This document shows positions 17,144 through 26,166 of a stretch of 33,128 nt of DNA, in pieces. The notes under the pieces are model-generated. The model was not told the origin of the DNA, did not search any database, and saw only the letters and a list, made by a program, of their open reading frames with translations. This DNA is from an uncultured Pseudomonadota bacterium (GTDB taxonomy: Bacteria; Pseudomonadota; Gammaproteobacteria; CAJXQU01): contig CAJXQU010000022.1 in the NCBI GenBank assembly GCA_913058255.1, positions 1 to 33,128 on the forward strand, given 5' to 3'. The position numbers were made by a program, and so were the translations under genes. Position 1 is the first letter of the stretch. Every line of letters starts with the position of its first letter.

Positions 17144-18028
17144 CTACTTTTTCTCAGCAGCGAAATTTGCCAAATATTCTTTGAAATCTTTTTTAAGCTC
17201 TGGATGTTTCAACGCAAATTCTACAGTGGCTTGTAAATAACCCAGTTTTGATCCGCAATCATATCGAGTACCATCAAACTCCCATGCCTGAACTTCTTTC
17301 TTTTCAAGTAAGGTAGCAATCGCATCCGTCAGTTGGATCTCACCACCAGCACCCTTCCCCGTCGTTTCTAAAATACCCATAATGCTAGGAGGAAGAATAT
17401 AGCGCCCTACCACAGCTAGATTTGAAGGAGCCTCCGCAGGATCTGGCTTCTCGACAATACTCATAATACGACTTAGTTTATTATCTATATTTTTGACTTC
17501 AACAATTCCGTATTTATCAGTATCAGCTTGAGGAACTCGTTCTACGGCTATAACACCACTATTATGCCGGTCATAAATCTCAACCATTTGCTTTAGACAG
17601 CCTTTGTTACCGCCATCGATCAAATCATCAGCTAAAAGGATCGCAAATGGCTCATTGCCGATAACAGGTTTCGCACACAAAATCGCATGTCCTAAACCCA
17701 GTGGTTCTGCTTGCCGAATATAAACACAAGAAATGTTAGGTGGCAGAATATTCTGCACGATCTCAAGCATTTCTCTCTTAGCTTTTTTTTCTAATTCAGC
17801 TTCAAGCTCATAGGCCTTATCAAAATGATCAATAATTGAATTCTTGCTACGTCCAGTAACAAAAATAAGCTCGGTAATACCAGCCGCTTCTGCTTCTTCA
17901 GCCGCATATTGAATCAATGGCTTATCAACCACAGGAAGCATTTCTTTGGGGTTTGCCTTGGTTGCGGGTAAAAACCTTGTCCCTAAGCCTGCTACAGGAA
18001 AAACAGCTTTTTTAACAACTGCAGTCAT
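17144..18028 (-). CDS. galU: UTP-glucose-1-phosphate uridylyltransferase GalU
   Basis: GalU makes UDP-glucose from UTP and glucose-1-phosphate, feeding surface polysaccharides. The 294-aa protein has the nucleotide-binding signature [22 protein letters not shown] (residues 12-33), [23 protein letters not shown] with the metal-binding Asp, [20 protein letters not shown], and [12 protein letters not shown]. Complete, usual length. AAGGACG sits nine bases upstream of the ATG. It is the last gene of the leftward polysaccharide operon, 61 nt after the wbpM-like gene. UDP-glucose could supply a uronic acid precursor for the same glycan. Confidence 0.97.
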   Translation of the reverse strand: MTAVVKKAVFPVAGLGTRFLPATKANPKEMLPVVDKPLIQYAAEEAEAAGITELIFVTGRSKNSIIDHFDKAYELEAELEKKAKREMLEIVQNILPPNISCVYIRQAEPLGLGHAILCAKPVIGNEPFAILLADDLIDGGNKGCLKQMVEIYDRHNSGVIAVERVPQADTDKYGIVEVKNIDNKLSRIMSIVEKPDPAEAPSNLAVVGRYILPPSIMGILETTGKGAGGEIQLTDAIATLLEKKEVQAWEFDGTRYDCGSKLGYLQATVEFALKHPELKKDFKEYLANFAAEKK

Positions 18029-18089
18029 TTTTTATCGTCCTTTTTTAAAGCGTTCGTCATTAGATACTGAGAATATCAGTCTTCCTTTC

Positions 18090-19934
18090 TTAACGAACTG
18101 ATTCATCGTGAATTAATTCTGGTACTAATTCTTTTACTATTTCCAAGGCTTTATGCTCATTATAAACACCGCAAGCAGTTTCAATTTGCTCTACGGTTTT
18201 TTCAAATTTTTGCCAGTCTTGAACACGTTGTTTGGCTAATAGTATCTTTTTATGCTCGGTTGCAACTAGATCTTCTTCGATATGAAACAATTCTTCACTT
18301 AGCTTCTCTCCGGGGCGTAAGCCTGTGAACTGAATATCAATACCTTTATTCGGAACTTTTCCTGAGAGCTTGATCATTTGTTCGGCTAAATACAACACAC
18401 TAACGGGATCACCCATATCCAGTACGAAGATCTCACCTCCCTTGCCCATGGAGCCACTCTGTAAGATCAGCTGACAAGCTTCCGGTATCGTCATAAAGAA
18501 TCGCGTCATTTCTTTATGCGTCACAGTAACCGGCCCGCCTGAGGTGATCTGTTGCTGAAATAATGGCACGACACTACCAGCAGAGCCCAATACATTACCG
18601 AAACGTACCGTAATATATTTTGTCTTTGAAACAGGATTTTTCGCTTCGCATAAAATCTCAGCAATACGCTTACTCGCCCCCATGATACTGCTCGGGTTTA
18701 CTGCTTTATCAGTTGAGATTAAAACAAATTTTTCACTTTCGTATCGATCTGCGGCATCAACGACAATACGTGTTCCGATCACATTATTCCGTAATGCCTC
18801 TCTGATCTGTCCTTGTAGCATAGGGACATGTTTATATGCCGCCGCGTGGAAGACAACTTCCGGCCGAAACGATTTGAAGGCCGCATCGACAGCAACCATA
18901 TCATGCACATCACCTAGCCGAGCTTCGAGTAATAACTCTGGGAACTCTAATTTCAACGTTCGATCAATGCTATAAAGATTAAACTCTCCTTGTTCAAAAA
19001 TCATGATCGAAGCAGGATCAAGCTTAGCGATTTGCCGACAAAGTTCTGAACCTATCGAGCCGCCACCGCCAGTAACAAGAATTCGCTTTCCCGCAATACC
19101 TTCGCTTATTACAGACCAATCAAGCTCAACCTTATCGCGCCCTAATAAATCATCGATAGACACTTCTCGAACATTGTCTAAGCCCCACTCTTCAATATTG
19201 CCAGAATCATCGGTGAACATGGGCAACATTCTGAATGGCTTTCCTGTTTGTTCACATTGAGCAACGATATCTTTTATTTGCCCTTTCGTTGCTGACGGAA
19301 TTGCGATGAGTAGAGAGTTCACTCCTAAGTCGTCAACAGTATCTGCGAGCGAACTCAAACCTCCAACAACAGGAATACCTTGAATTCTGCGTTTATGTAA
19401 TTTGGCATTGTCATCGATAAATCCTACTGCGACATAAGCTGGATCGCGCAAAAGATCACGCGCGACCGTTTCACCGGCACGCCCTGCCCCAATAACCAAC
19501 ACGCGCTCTGCACCTGAGATACTCTTAAAGCTAAGCGTATTATCTTTCCAAAATCGGTACCCGAGTCTTGAACCGCTTAGCAAGAACATTAAGAACACAG
19601 GATAAAAAACGATCACTGAACGCGGAAAGTTATCCAGTCGAGTAATGACAAAGGAAACCAGCACCACGGCCACAACACCAAATGCACTTGCCCGAAAGAT
19701 ATTCCACAGATCAGGCAAGCTAGCGAACCGCCATAAACCTTTATATAGGCCTAGTCTCCAACTGATCAAAGATTGAATAACTATCACAAAAGGGAGTGCT
19801 TTAAGGTTAGTATCCCAAAAGGCCTGAGGTGGCATTGAGAAATTAAACCGAGCAAACCAAGCTAGCTCCCACGCCAACACAACCATAATGAGATCATGTA
19901 AAAAAACCATTATGGTTCGAAAATTAATATTCAT
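18090..19934 (-). CDS. wbpM: WbpM/CapD-family membrane nucleotide-sugar 4,6-dehydratase
   Basis: This enzyme removes water from UDP-GlcNAc (C4, C6) to start synthesis of 6-deoxy HexNAc sugars such as QuiNAc and FucNAc. The 614-aa protein has four N-terminal membrane helices (about 6-28, 45-62, 82-98, 106-122), a first Rossmann-type region with VIGAGRAGE (147-155), and a short-chain dehydrogenase domain with TGGGGSIG (288-295), HAAAYKHVP and STDKAVNPS. The YxxxK motif is replaced by M418-GAS-K422, the known Met-for-Tyr change of this long WbpM class. FTGLRPGEKLSEELF near 536-550 is conserved. It overlaps the wbpL-like start by four bases. WbpM of Pseudomonas is slightly longer (about 665 aa by memory). 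Confidence 0.93.
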   Translation of the reverse strand: MNINFRTIMVFLHDLIMVVLAWELAWFARFNFSMPPQAFWDTNLKALPFVIVIQSLISWRLGLYKGLWRFASLPDLWNIFRASAFGVVAVVLVSFVITRLDNFPRSVIVFYPVFLMFLLSGSRLGYRFWKDNTLSFKSISGAERVLVIGAGRAGETVARDLLRDPAYVAVGFIDDNAKLHKRRIQGIPVVGGLSSLADTVDDLGVNSLLIAIPSATKGQIKDIVAQCEQTGKPFRMLPMFTDDSGNIEEWGLDNVREVSIDDLLGRDKVELDWSVISEGIAGKRILVTGGGGSIGSELCRQIAKLDPASIMIFEQGEFNLYSIDRTLKLEFPELLLEARLGDVHDMVAVDAAFKSFRPEVVFHAAAYKHVPMLQGQIREALRNNVIGTRIVVDAADRYESEKFVLISTDKAVNPSSIMGASKRIAEILCEAKNPVSKTKYITVRFGNVLGSAGSVVPLFQQQITSGGPVTVTHKEMTRFFMTIPEACQLILQSGSMGKGGEIFVLDMGDPVSVLYLAEQMIKLSGKVPNKGIDIQFTGLRPGEKLSEELFHIEEDLVATEHKKILLAKQRVQDWQKFEKTVEQIETACGVYNEHKALEIVKELVPELIHDESVR

Positions 19935-20947
19935 GATGAGTGATACTTATTATATTTACGTCGTATTGCAAGCCACAAGCCTGCACTCAAAATCCCCACA
20001 GCAATAACGATGGGTAATAGCAGCGAATTATAACGCATTGTGAACCATGCCAGTGGCCAGAAAATGGTGATATTGATCACTAAAAATATCAGCGCCAATT
20101 TTTTATGGCTGTTACCTAGTTGTACAAAGCGTTGATAAGCATGGCTGCAATGAGCGGCATACCATTTCTCTCCCTTTCTAAAACGATAGATTAAGGTCAA
20201 GGTTGTATCCCAAAAGAACAGCGCGAGTAAAATAAACCAAACAAGAAGCGGCATCACCCCAGACTGCTCCCCCAGCATAGCCAGAGCGGCGAAAAGGTAG
20301 CCAAGATAACTGCTACCAACATCGCCCATGAAAATTTTTGCAGGTGGCCAGTTCCAAACCAAAAAGCCTGCCGCAGCGCCAAGCATGGCAAGCAGTATTG
20401 AGCCAATGCCTGTCGCGCCTGCGGATAGAAATATAAAAGCCGCAAAACTGCCAGCCGTTAAAGCCTGTACCGTTGCTAGGCCATCCGTGCCATCCATAAA
20501 ATTATAGAGGTTGATCATCCAGACGATCGCTATCACCGCCAGTAATGAGCCGAAGAAACCGAGGTGAACTGTCATCAAACCCAGATCTAGGGACGAAAGC
20601 CCACCTAACCAAAACACTGTCCAACTCGCTGCAGCAAGATGAACCATAGCCCTGATCAAAGCTGAAATATCTTTGTGATCATCTAACCAACCAATCAGTG
20701 CAACCAAACAGCCCCCACCTAAAAGCGCAATATATTGCTCATATTCTAGCCAGTCCAAACTACCTGTAACGATGATGGCCAATAAACTGATCAGAACAAT
20801 ACTCAAACCACCACCCCGAGGGACAGGAATGCTATGCGAACTTCTTTCATTAGGAATATCAATCAGAGATTTCTTGATCGCATAACGACGGATCAAGCCC
20901 GTCAAAAGCACAGATGAGATCAAGCTAATGATGACGATCAGGATCAT
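19931..20947 (-). CDS. wbpL: WbpL/WecA-family undecaprenyl-phosphate HexNAc-1-P transferase
   Basis: This integral membrane enzyme places the first sugar phosphate on undecaprenyl phosphate and so starts each O-unit. The 338-aa, strongly hydrophobic protein (about ten helices) has the family motifs RGGGLSI (44-50), DDHKD (89-93, metal/catalytic Asp pair), NLYNFMDGTDG (146-156), IFMGDVGSSYLG and a late HAYQR in the cytoplasmic loop. The PNERSSHSIPVPRGGG stretch points to the WbpL/WecA branch rather than MraY. Donor is inferred to be a UDP-6-deoxy-HexNAc made by the overlapping dehydratase. Overlaps both neighbours by four bases. Confidence 0.93.
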   Translation of the reverse strand: MILIVIISLISSVLLTGLIRRYAIKKSLIDIPNERSSHSIPVPRGGGLSIVLISLLAIIVTGSLDWLEYEQYIALLGGGCLVALIGWLDDHKDISALIRAMVHLAAASWTVFWLGGLSSLDLGLMTVHLGFFGSLLAVIAIVWMINLYNFMDGTDGLATVQALTAGSFAAFIFLSAGATGIGSILLAMLGAAAGFLVWNWPPAKIFMGDVGSSYLGYLFAALAMLGEQSGVMPLLVWFILLALFFWDTTLTLIYRFRKGEKWYAAHCSHAYQRFVQLGNSHKKLALIFLVINITIFWPLAWFTMRYNSLLLPIVIAVGILSAGLWLAIRRKYNKYHSS

Positions 20948-22080
20948 GTTTTATCCAAAGCAGTTTTGTAAAGATTCAAAGTCTCGTCGATCACTTTCTC
21001 GATAGTAAACTCCTTCTCGACAAGCGCCCGACCTTCATCACCCATTGTCTTACGTAAATCAGGATCCATCAGCAAAGTTTCTATCGCATCAGCTAATGCT
21101 TGAGAATCCTTAACGGGCACCAGCAACCCATTCACTCCATGTTGAACAATTTCACGACAACCCGGTGCATCGGTAGTAACAATCGTCTTTCCACACGCGG
21201 CGGCTTCGATCAACACCTTGGGCAACCCTTCGCGGTAAGATGTCGGTAAACAAACAATATCTGCTTGGCTTAGAACATCAGCCATCTTATCTCTTCTGCC
21301 CCACCACTCGATAACACCGTCTTTATCCCAGTCTGAGAGTAACTCCTCTGAAACCGCTGAAGGATTTTCAATATCAGCTGCTCCTACAAGCACAAACCTC
21401 ACTTGAATACCTTTTCCATTTAAAAGTTGTGCTGCCTCAACAAACTCACTGATACCTTTTTCCCAGATCAACCTAGCAGCCAACATAACAATAGGAATAT
21501 TAGTTTCTAAACTTTTTTGCAATTTAAAGTTAGAAATATCGACGCCAGATCCTCTAATCAGAGCCACCCTATGATGACTCATGATCTTCCCCTTCCTTAG
21601 AGTTTGTAAGTCATCCGGGTTTTGTAAAATTAACCACGTATTTGCTCTAGAGAGCAAATACCGTAAGAATGGCGAGATTATTCTTCTGATCAACCTTGCT
21701 TTTTTTTGTGTAGATGAGAAAACGAAACCAAGTCCGGTTAATGCATTCACAACAGCAGGAGTTCGCGCAAAAAAACTAGCGATAGAACCATACAAAACAG
21801 GTTTAATCGCTACATGATGGACTATGTTCGGTTGATGTTTTTTATATAGTCTATAAATTTGTATGACCGTTTTTAGATCTTGCCAAGGTTTTGTATGAGA
21901 TCGTGCAAAAAGTAATGGTTCCAAAATTAAACCAGCTTCTTCGATTAACTCTTGGTGTTTTCCTATTTGAGTAGCGACGATAACATCAAAACCTGCTTCT
22001 TTTGCAGCACACGCTAATTGCATTCTATGCGAGACAAAGTACCAATCTTCCGTTACTAAAAAGAATAGTTTTGGTTTCAC
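20944..22080 (-). CDS. GT4-family glycosyltransferase
   Basis: A cytoplasmic-face glycosyltransferase that adds a sugar to the lipid-linked intermediate. The 378-aa, GT-B fold protein opens with KLFFLVTEDWYFVSHRMQLA, has the Gly-rich region NALTGLGFVFSS, a second-domain start PIVMLAARLIWEKGI, and the EX7E-type donor site REGLPKVLIEAAACGK with acidic residues seven apart. The C-terminal helix is regular. Donor and acceptor are unknown. The gene lies next to wbpL, so it could add the second sugar. It overlaps wbpL by four bases and is one base after asnB. Confidence 0.9.
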   Translation of the reverse strand: MKPKLFFLVTEDWYFVSHRMQLACAAKEAGFDVIVATQIGKHQELIEEAGLILEPLLFARSHTKPWQDLKTVIQIYRLYKKHQPNIVHHVAIKPVLYGSIASFFARTPAVVNALTGLGFVFSSTQKKARLIRRIISPFLRYLLSRANTWLILQNPDDLQTLRKGKIMSHHRVALIRGSGVDISNFKLQKSLETNIPIVMLAARLIWEKGISEFVEAAQLLNGKGIQVRFVLVGAADIENPSAVSEELLSDWDKDGVIEWWGRRDKMADVLSQADIVCLPTSYREGLPKVLIEAAACGKTIVTTDAPGCREIVQHGVNGLLVPVKDSQALADAIETLLMDPDLRKTMGDEGRALVEKEFTIEKVIDETLNLYKTALDKT

Positions 22081-22081
22081 T

Positions 22082-24034
22082 TTATTCTTGCTCCAGCCAT
22101 TGTTGAAACATCAATACATCCCAAAGATGATATTGCCAGTTTCGTTTTCCTGAAAGATGTTCATCCCACTTTTCTCTGATCGGCTGAGGGTTAAAATAAC
22201 CTTCATTTTTCAAACGAGACTCATCTAATAATTCTTCCGCCCACTCACGAAGCGGCCCACGCAACCAGCTGTCTATTGGCACACCAAATCCCATTTTAGG
22301 CCGATCTAGTAACGTTTGAGGAACATAATTATACAAAACCTGTCGTAATATCCACTTACCCTTACCTTCACGAATTTTCATGTTCATCGGTAATTGCCAA
22401 GCAAATTCAGCAACACGATGGTCAAGCAAGGGCACACGCGTTTCGAGGCTGACGCCCATTGCTGCTCGATCAACCTTGGTTAGAATATCTCCCGATAGAT
22501 AGCCCGTACTATCAATACACATCATGCGATCGATAAAACTATCCAGAAGCAATGTCTGCTCTACTTGCTTGTTAGGATCATTTGAATTCAGGACTATTTT
22601 TTCAGGTTCATCCCAATGCGATAAAAGTTTCAGATAGAGCTCATTCGAGCTAGAAACAGAGAATAAAGAAGCTAGCTTATGTAACTTGTCGCCAGCTCGT
22701 CCTGCACTAAGCTCAGCCGGCGTAATTCGTCCCAGACCAGCGACTAGTTTATCCCAAGTCGTTGGTGAGACTGATGTGACAAGGCTAGCAGAAAGTTTCC
22801 GTGACCAATGTGGAAATGGTTTCAACCGCTGCCAGATCTTTTCACCTAAAAAATATCGGTTATAGCCTCCGAAAAGCTCATCGCCTCCATCGCCAGACAA
22901 ACTCACCGTGACATGTTCACGCGCCATTTTCGAAACTAGATAAGTTGGGATCTGTGAAGAATCTGAGAAAGGTTCGTCATACAATGTTGAAAGCTTCGGA
23001 ATCACCGCCATCGCTTCTTCTGCTGTAACATAAAGCTCGGTATGATCCGTTCCCAGGTGCTGAGCGACAGCCTTTGCATGCTGCGCCTCATCAAAACCTT
23101 TTTCATTAAAACCAATAGAAAAAGTTTTTACGCGTTGCTTTGATTGCGCTTGCATCAATGCAACAACTAACGACGAATCATAACCGCCAGACAAAAAAGC
23201 ACCCAAAGGGACATCTGCTAACATTTGATCTGCGACAGATTGATTTAACAACTGGTCTAGTTTTTCAATAGCTTGTTGATCCGTACCCAAATAGGGATCA
23301 GCAATTCCTTGTTCAGCAACTGTTTTAAATGACCAATAAACGATCGGCTCTGGTGATTTTTTATTCTTAAATTGCTCAGAATCTAATCGGAAACTAACGT
23401 AACTTCCCGGGACCAACTTACGAATATTTTTATAGATCGACCAGGGTGCAGGAATGTAGTTATAGCGCATAAAAAGTGCCATCACATCCCGATCAATCTC
23501 CGCTTGAAAATCAGGATGTACTTTTAAAGATTTCAACTCAGAGCCAAATAAGAAGCTATCCTTTTGCCAGCCATAATAGAGTGGTTTTTCACCCATGCGA
23601 TCACGCGCTAAGGTCAACGTTCGTTCTTGTTTATCCCATAAAGAAAAAGCAAACATGCCGACTGTTTTTTTCAAGGCATCAGAAATACCCCAAACATTGA
23701 TCGCGGCAAGTAAAACTTCTGTATCAGAGTGCCCTCTCCAATCAGGTGCAAGCCCTATCGTTTCAAGTTCTTTTTTTATTGCTTTAAAATTATAAATTTC
23801 ACCATTAAAAGCGATCACATAACGTCCACCTGCCGATAGCATCGGTTGATGCCCTTCTGGAGAAAGATCGTTGATCGACAAACGCGTATGTCCAAGTGCA
23901 ATACCTCGCTCTTCATCAAACCAATATCCCTGATCATCAGGTCCACGGTGCTCAAGCTTCTCGTTCATTGAGACAATTAAGTTTCTAGAATATGATGCTG
24001 ACTCTGTTTGTATATACCCGCAAAATCCACACAT
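22082..24034 (-). CDS. asnB: Asparagine synthetase-like glutamine amidotransferase (AsnB/WbpS type)
   Basis: Class II glutamine amidotransferase joined to an ATP-dependent synthetase. In an O-antigen operon it most likely converts a uronic acid of the glycan to its amide (as proposed for WbpS in Pseudomonas), though free asparagine synthesis is possible. The 650-aa protein has nucleophile C2 after Met (MCGFCGY), R51, NGEIYN (77-82), the synthetase PP-loop SGGYDSS (282-288; SGGLDSS is usual), SLSGDGGDELFGGYNRY and a late D-R-x-x-M-x-x-S-L-E-x-R-x-P-x-L-D block. All catalytic parts present; length is close to the family. Three bases downstream of the next GT4 gene. Confidence 0.93.
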   Translation of the reverse strand: MCGFCGYIQTESASYSRNLIVSMNEKLEHRGPDDQGYWFDEERGIALGHTRLSINDLSPEGHQPMLSAGGRYVIAFNGEIYNFKAIKKELETIGLAPDWRGHSDTEVLLAAINVWGISDALKKTVGMFAFSLWDKQERTLTLARDRMGEKPLYYGWQKDSFLFGSELKSLKVHPDFQAEIDRDVMALFMRYNYIPAPWSIYKNIRKLVPGSYVSFRLDSEQFKNKKSPEPIVYWSFKTVAEQGIADPYLGTDQQAIEKLDQLLNQSVADQMLADVPLGAFLSGGYDSSLVVALMQAQSKQRVKTFSIGFNEKGFDEAQHAKAVAQHLGTDHTELYVTAEEAMAVIPKLSTLYDEPFSDSSQIPTYLVSKMAREHVTVSLSGDGGDELFGGYNRYFLGEKIWQRLKPFPHWSRKLSASLVTSVSPTTWDKLVAGLGRITPAELSAGRAGDKLHKLASLFSVSSSNELYLKLLSHWDEPEKIVLNSNDPNKQVEQTLLLDSFIDRMMCIDSTGYLSGDILTKVDRAAMGVSLETRVPLLDHRVAEFAWQLPMNMKIREGKGKWILRQVLYNYVPQTLLDRPKMGFGVPIDSWLRGPLREWAEELLDESRLKNEGYFNPQPIREKWDEHLSGKRNWQYHLWDVLMFQQWLEQE

Positions 24035-24037
24035 AAT

Positions 24038-25159
24038 TTAGGTCATTACTTCCTGATAAAGATTGGTATATTGTTTTGCGATATTTTCAATTGAAAAATT
24101 TTCTTCGATTCTCTTTCTAGCCTGAAGCCCCAGTTTCAAACGTTGTTGAGGATCCATTAAGAGTATCGATTCCCATGCATCAGCCAGTGCTTGTGGATCA
24201 TTCGGTAGCACAACAAGGCCTGTTTCTCCTACGATCCAGGCTGAATCTCCAACATCCGTCACCACACAAGGGACGCCACAAGCCATTGCCTCACCGATCA
24301 CATTTGGAAATGCTTCGCCATAAGCAGATGACATAGTGGCTAGATCTAATTCAGAGGTAATTTGATCCACATCCGTTCGCAAACCTAATAGCTCGAAAGA
24401 ATTCGTTAAGCCTGCTGCATCTATCCATTGATTCAATGTTTTATTCTTCTCATCCATTTGTGCGCCACATAATGCAAAGCACACATTTTTATATTTTTCT
24501 GCTAATAACTTCGCAGCTGCTACAAAGCCCTTATGATCTTTTTGCGGATCAAACCTTGCAATGAAGCCGATCAAAAAACTTTCTTTATTAACGCCTAAAC
24601 TACGACGAACATCTCTATTCTCAGCAATCTTAAATTTATTCAGATCAAAACCATTCGGAATAATAATAAACTTTTCTTTTTTATAGCCTTTCTGTTGATG
24701 TAGCTCTGCAGATCTTGTTGAGTTACTTATAATTTTTTTAGGGATGAACCTAGAAATAACCCCACAGACATTCACCGTTAAACGTGTATGATATTTTGTT
24801 TTATTCGGGTCAAGATCACTATTACGAATATTCCAAATTATATTCTTAAACCCAATCATTCTTGCGACAATGCCACCTATCAGATCAGCGTGATACATCC
24901 AGGTTTGAATGACATCGGGTTGAGCTTTACGAATTTCTGAGGCGAGCTTGGTTGTGCCTTTAAGTCCAGATACGAGTGAACTCATGTCTAAACTGATCAC
25001 CGGAATTCCAGCATTTTTTATTTGCTCACCAATCATTCCAGAGTTAGTCAAAGAAATCACCACATGCTCTAGATCAGTTTGCGTTGCCATGATCAATTTT
25101 GACAACATCATCTCGGCACCACCCATGCCTAGCCCTGTAATTATATGGAGTACTTTCAT
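24038..25159 (-). CDS. GT4-family glycosyltransferase
   Basis: A second GT-B glycosyltransferase of 373 aa. It has the N-terminal Gly-rich loop LHIITGLGMGGAEMMLSKL, HADLIGGIVAR, the inter-domain IPNGFDLNKF, the second-domain start IGFIARFDPQKDHKGFV and the donor-binding EX7E site GEAFPNVIGEAMACGVP. These are the standard GT4 features. Donor not predictable; dTDP-L-rhamnose from the neighbouring rml operon is one option. Overlaps the next gene upstream by four bases. Confidence 0.93.
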   Translation of the reverse strand: MKVLHIITGLGMGGAEMMLSKLIMATQTDLEHVVISLTNSGMIGEQIKNAGIPVISLDMSSLVSGLKGTTKLASEIRKAQPDVIQTWMYHADLIGGIVARMIGFKNIIWNIRNSDLDPNKTKYHTRLTVNVCGVISRFIPKKIISNSTRSAELHQQKGYKKEKFIIIPNGFDLNKFKIAENRDVRRSLGVNKESFLIGFIARFDPQKDHKGFVAAAKLLAEKYKNVCFALCGAQMDEKNKTLNQWIDAAGLTNSFELLGLRTDVDQITSELDLATMSSAYGEAFPNVIGEAMACGVPCVVTDVGDSAWIVGETGLVVLPNDPQALADAWESILLMDPQQRLKLGLQARKRIEENFSIENIAKQYTNLYQEVMT

Positions 25160-26166
25160 ATAACTTTCTTCAAAACATCAGTCAATTTAGTAGCAATAAT
25201 TTCATGACTAAAATGCTGCTCAACAACCTCACGTCCCTTGCTTCCAAACTCCGTTCTAAGCTTTTCGTTATCGAGAAAATCACTTATTCGATCAACCCAT
25301 TCGGTTTCGGTGTTTGCGAAAAACCCACTATCTCCTAACGCTAGAACCTGTCGATTCATACCCACAGGTGAAACCACTGTAGGCACTCCGCAAGCCATGT
25401 ATTGCAACATTTTAAAACTGCACTTTCCACGTTCCCACTCTCCGTCCTCAAGTGGCATCAGACCTACGGTCATCGATTGCAATTGCTCCACCTCATTTGC
25501 GGGCGTCCACTTTATATAATCAACAAACTGATCAAGCTTTGAGTTAAATTCTGGACGTTGATCAGAGACAATACGAAACACACCATCACTTCTGCTAGTT
25601 AATATTTTTTCTAATGCGGGCGCAATTTTATAGAGGTATGAAAAGTTTCCGGAAGTTCCCATCCAGCCGATTATTTTCTTCTCCGTCACAAGTTTTTTAG
25701 GCACATATTTCGTTGTATCAACCGCTGTAGGAACAATAGACATCTGCTTATTCCATTGATTAAATTTTTCTGCTAAAAACTCATTTCCACAGATCACATG
25801 CTCGGAAAGTTCTGCAAGCTTCTTCGCTGCCCGGCCTTCACGAAAGAGAAAAATAGCATCATCAACATCGAGTACGCGTGGACTTTTTGTAAACGGTTCC
25901 AATGACACTAAAGTTGAGAGCATTTCTCGTTGCAACAAGGTCACATCGGCTTGATAGCCAGCCACAACTGAAGCAGACCTTGATAATAGGACACCCGCGC
26001 CCCAAAAGGGCCTAAGTAATTTTTGTTTTGGCGGATACACGCTGATCGGTGATCGATATTCTTTAATTTGGATATGATTTCTTTGCAACGCAGGAATCAA
26101 TTGACGCACACGATAACGCGCACTAGGAACATCAAGCCCACCAGTATAAGCCGCTACCTTGATCAT
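25156..26166 (-). CDS. Glycosyltransferase, GT4-like
   Basis: A 336-aa GT-B type protein with a less common N-terminal part (AAYTGGLDVPSARYRVRQLI; a similar R-Y-R region is seen in other cluster glycosyltransferases), LDVDDAIFLF (acidic patch), the domain boundary VPTAVDTTKY and IGWMGTSGNFSYL, and the donor region KCSFKMLQYMACGVPTVVSPVG. The Glu of the usual EX7E motif is replaced here by Lys/Lys-Cys-x-Phe context, so donor binding may differ. Overlaps neighbours by four bases at both ends. Confidence 0.82.
   Translation of the reverse strand: MIKVAAYTGGLDVPSARYRVRQLIPALQRNHIQIKEYRSPISVYPPKQKLLRPFWGAGVLLSRSASVVAGYQADVTLLQREMLSTLVSLEPFTKSPRVLDVDDAIFLFREGRAAKKLAELSEHVICGNEFLAEKFNQWNKQMSIVPTAVDTTKYVPKKLVTEKKIIGWMGTSGNFSYLYKIAPALEKILTSRSDGVFRIVSDQRPEFNSKLDQFVDYIKWTPANEVEQLQSMTVGLMPLEDGEWERGKCSFKMLQYMACGVPTVVSPVGMNRQVLALGDSGFFANTETEWVDRISDFLDNEKLRTEFGSKGREVVEQHFSHEIIATKLTDVLKKVI

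Noticed and set aside
18066-18080. Five-pair hairpin ACTGA/TCAGT between wbpM and galU
   Set aside because: Too short and without a T run; such hairpins occur by chance in AT-rich DNA.
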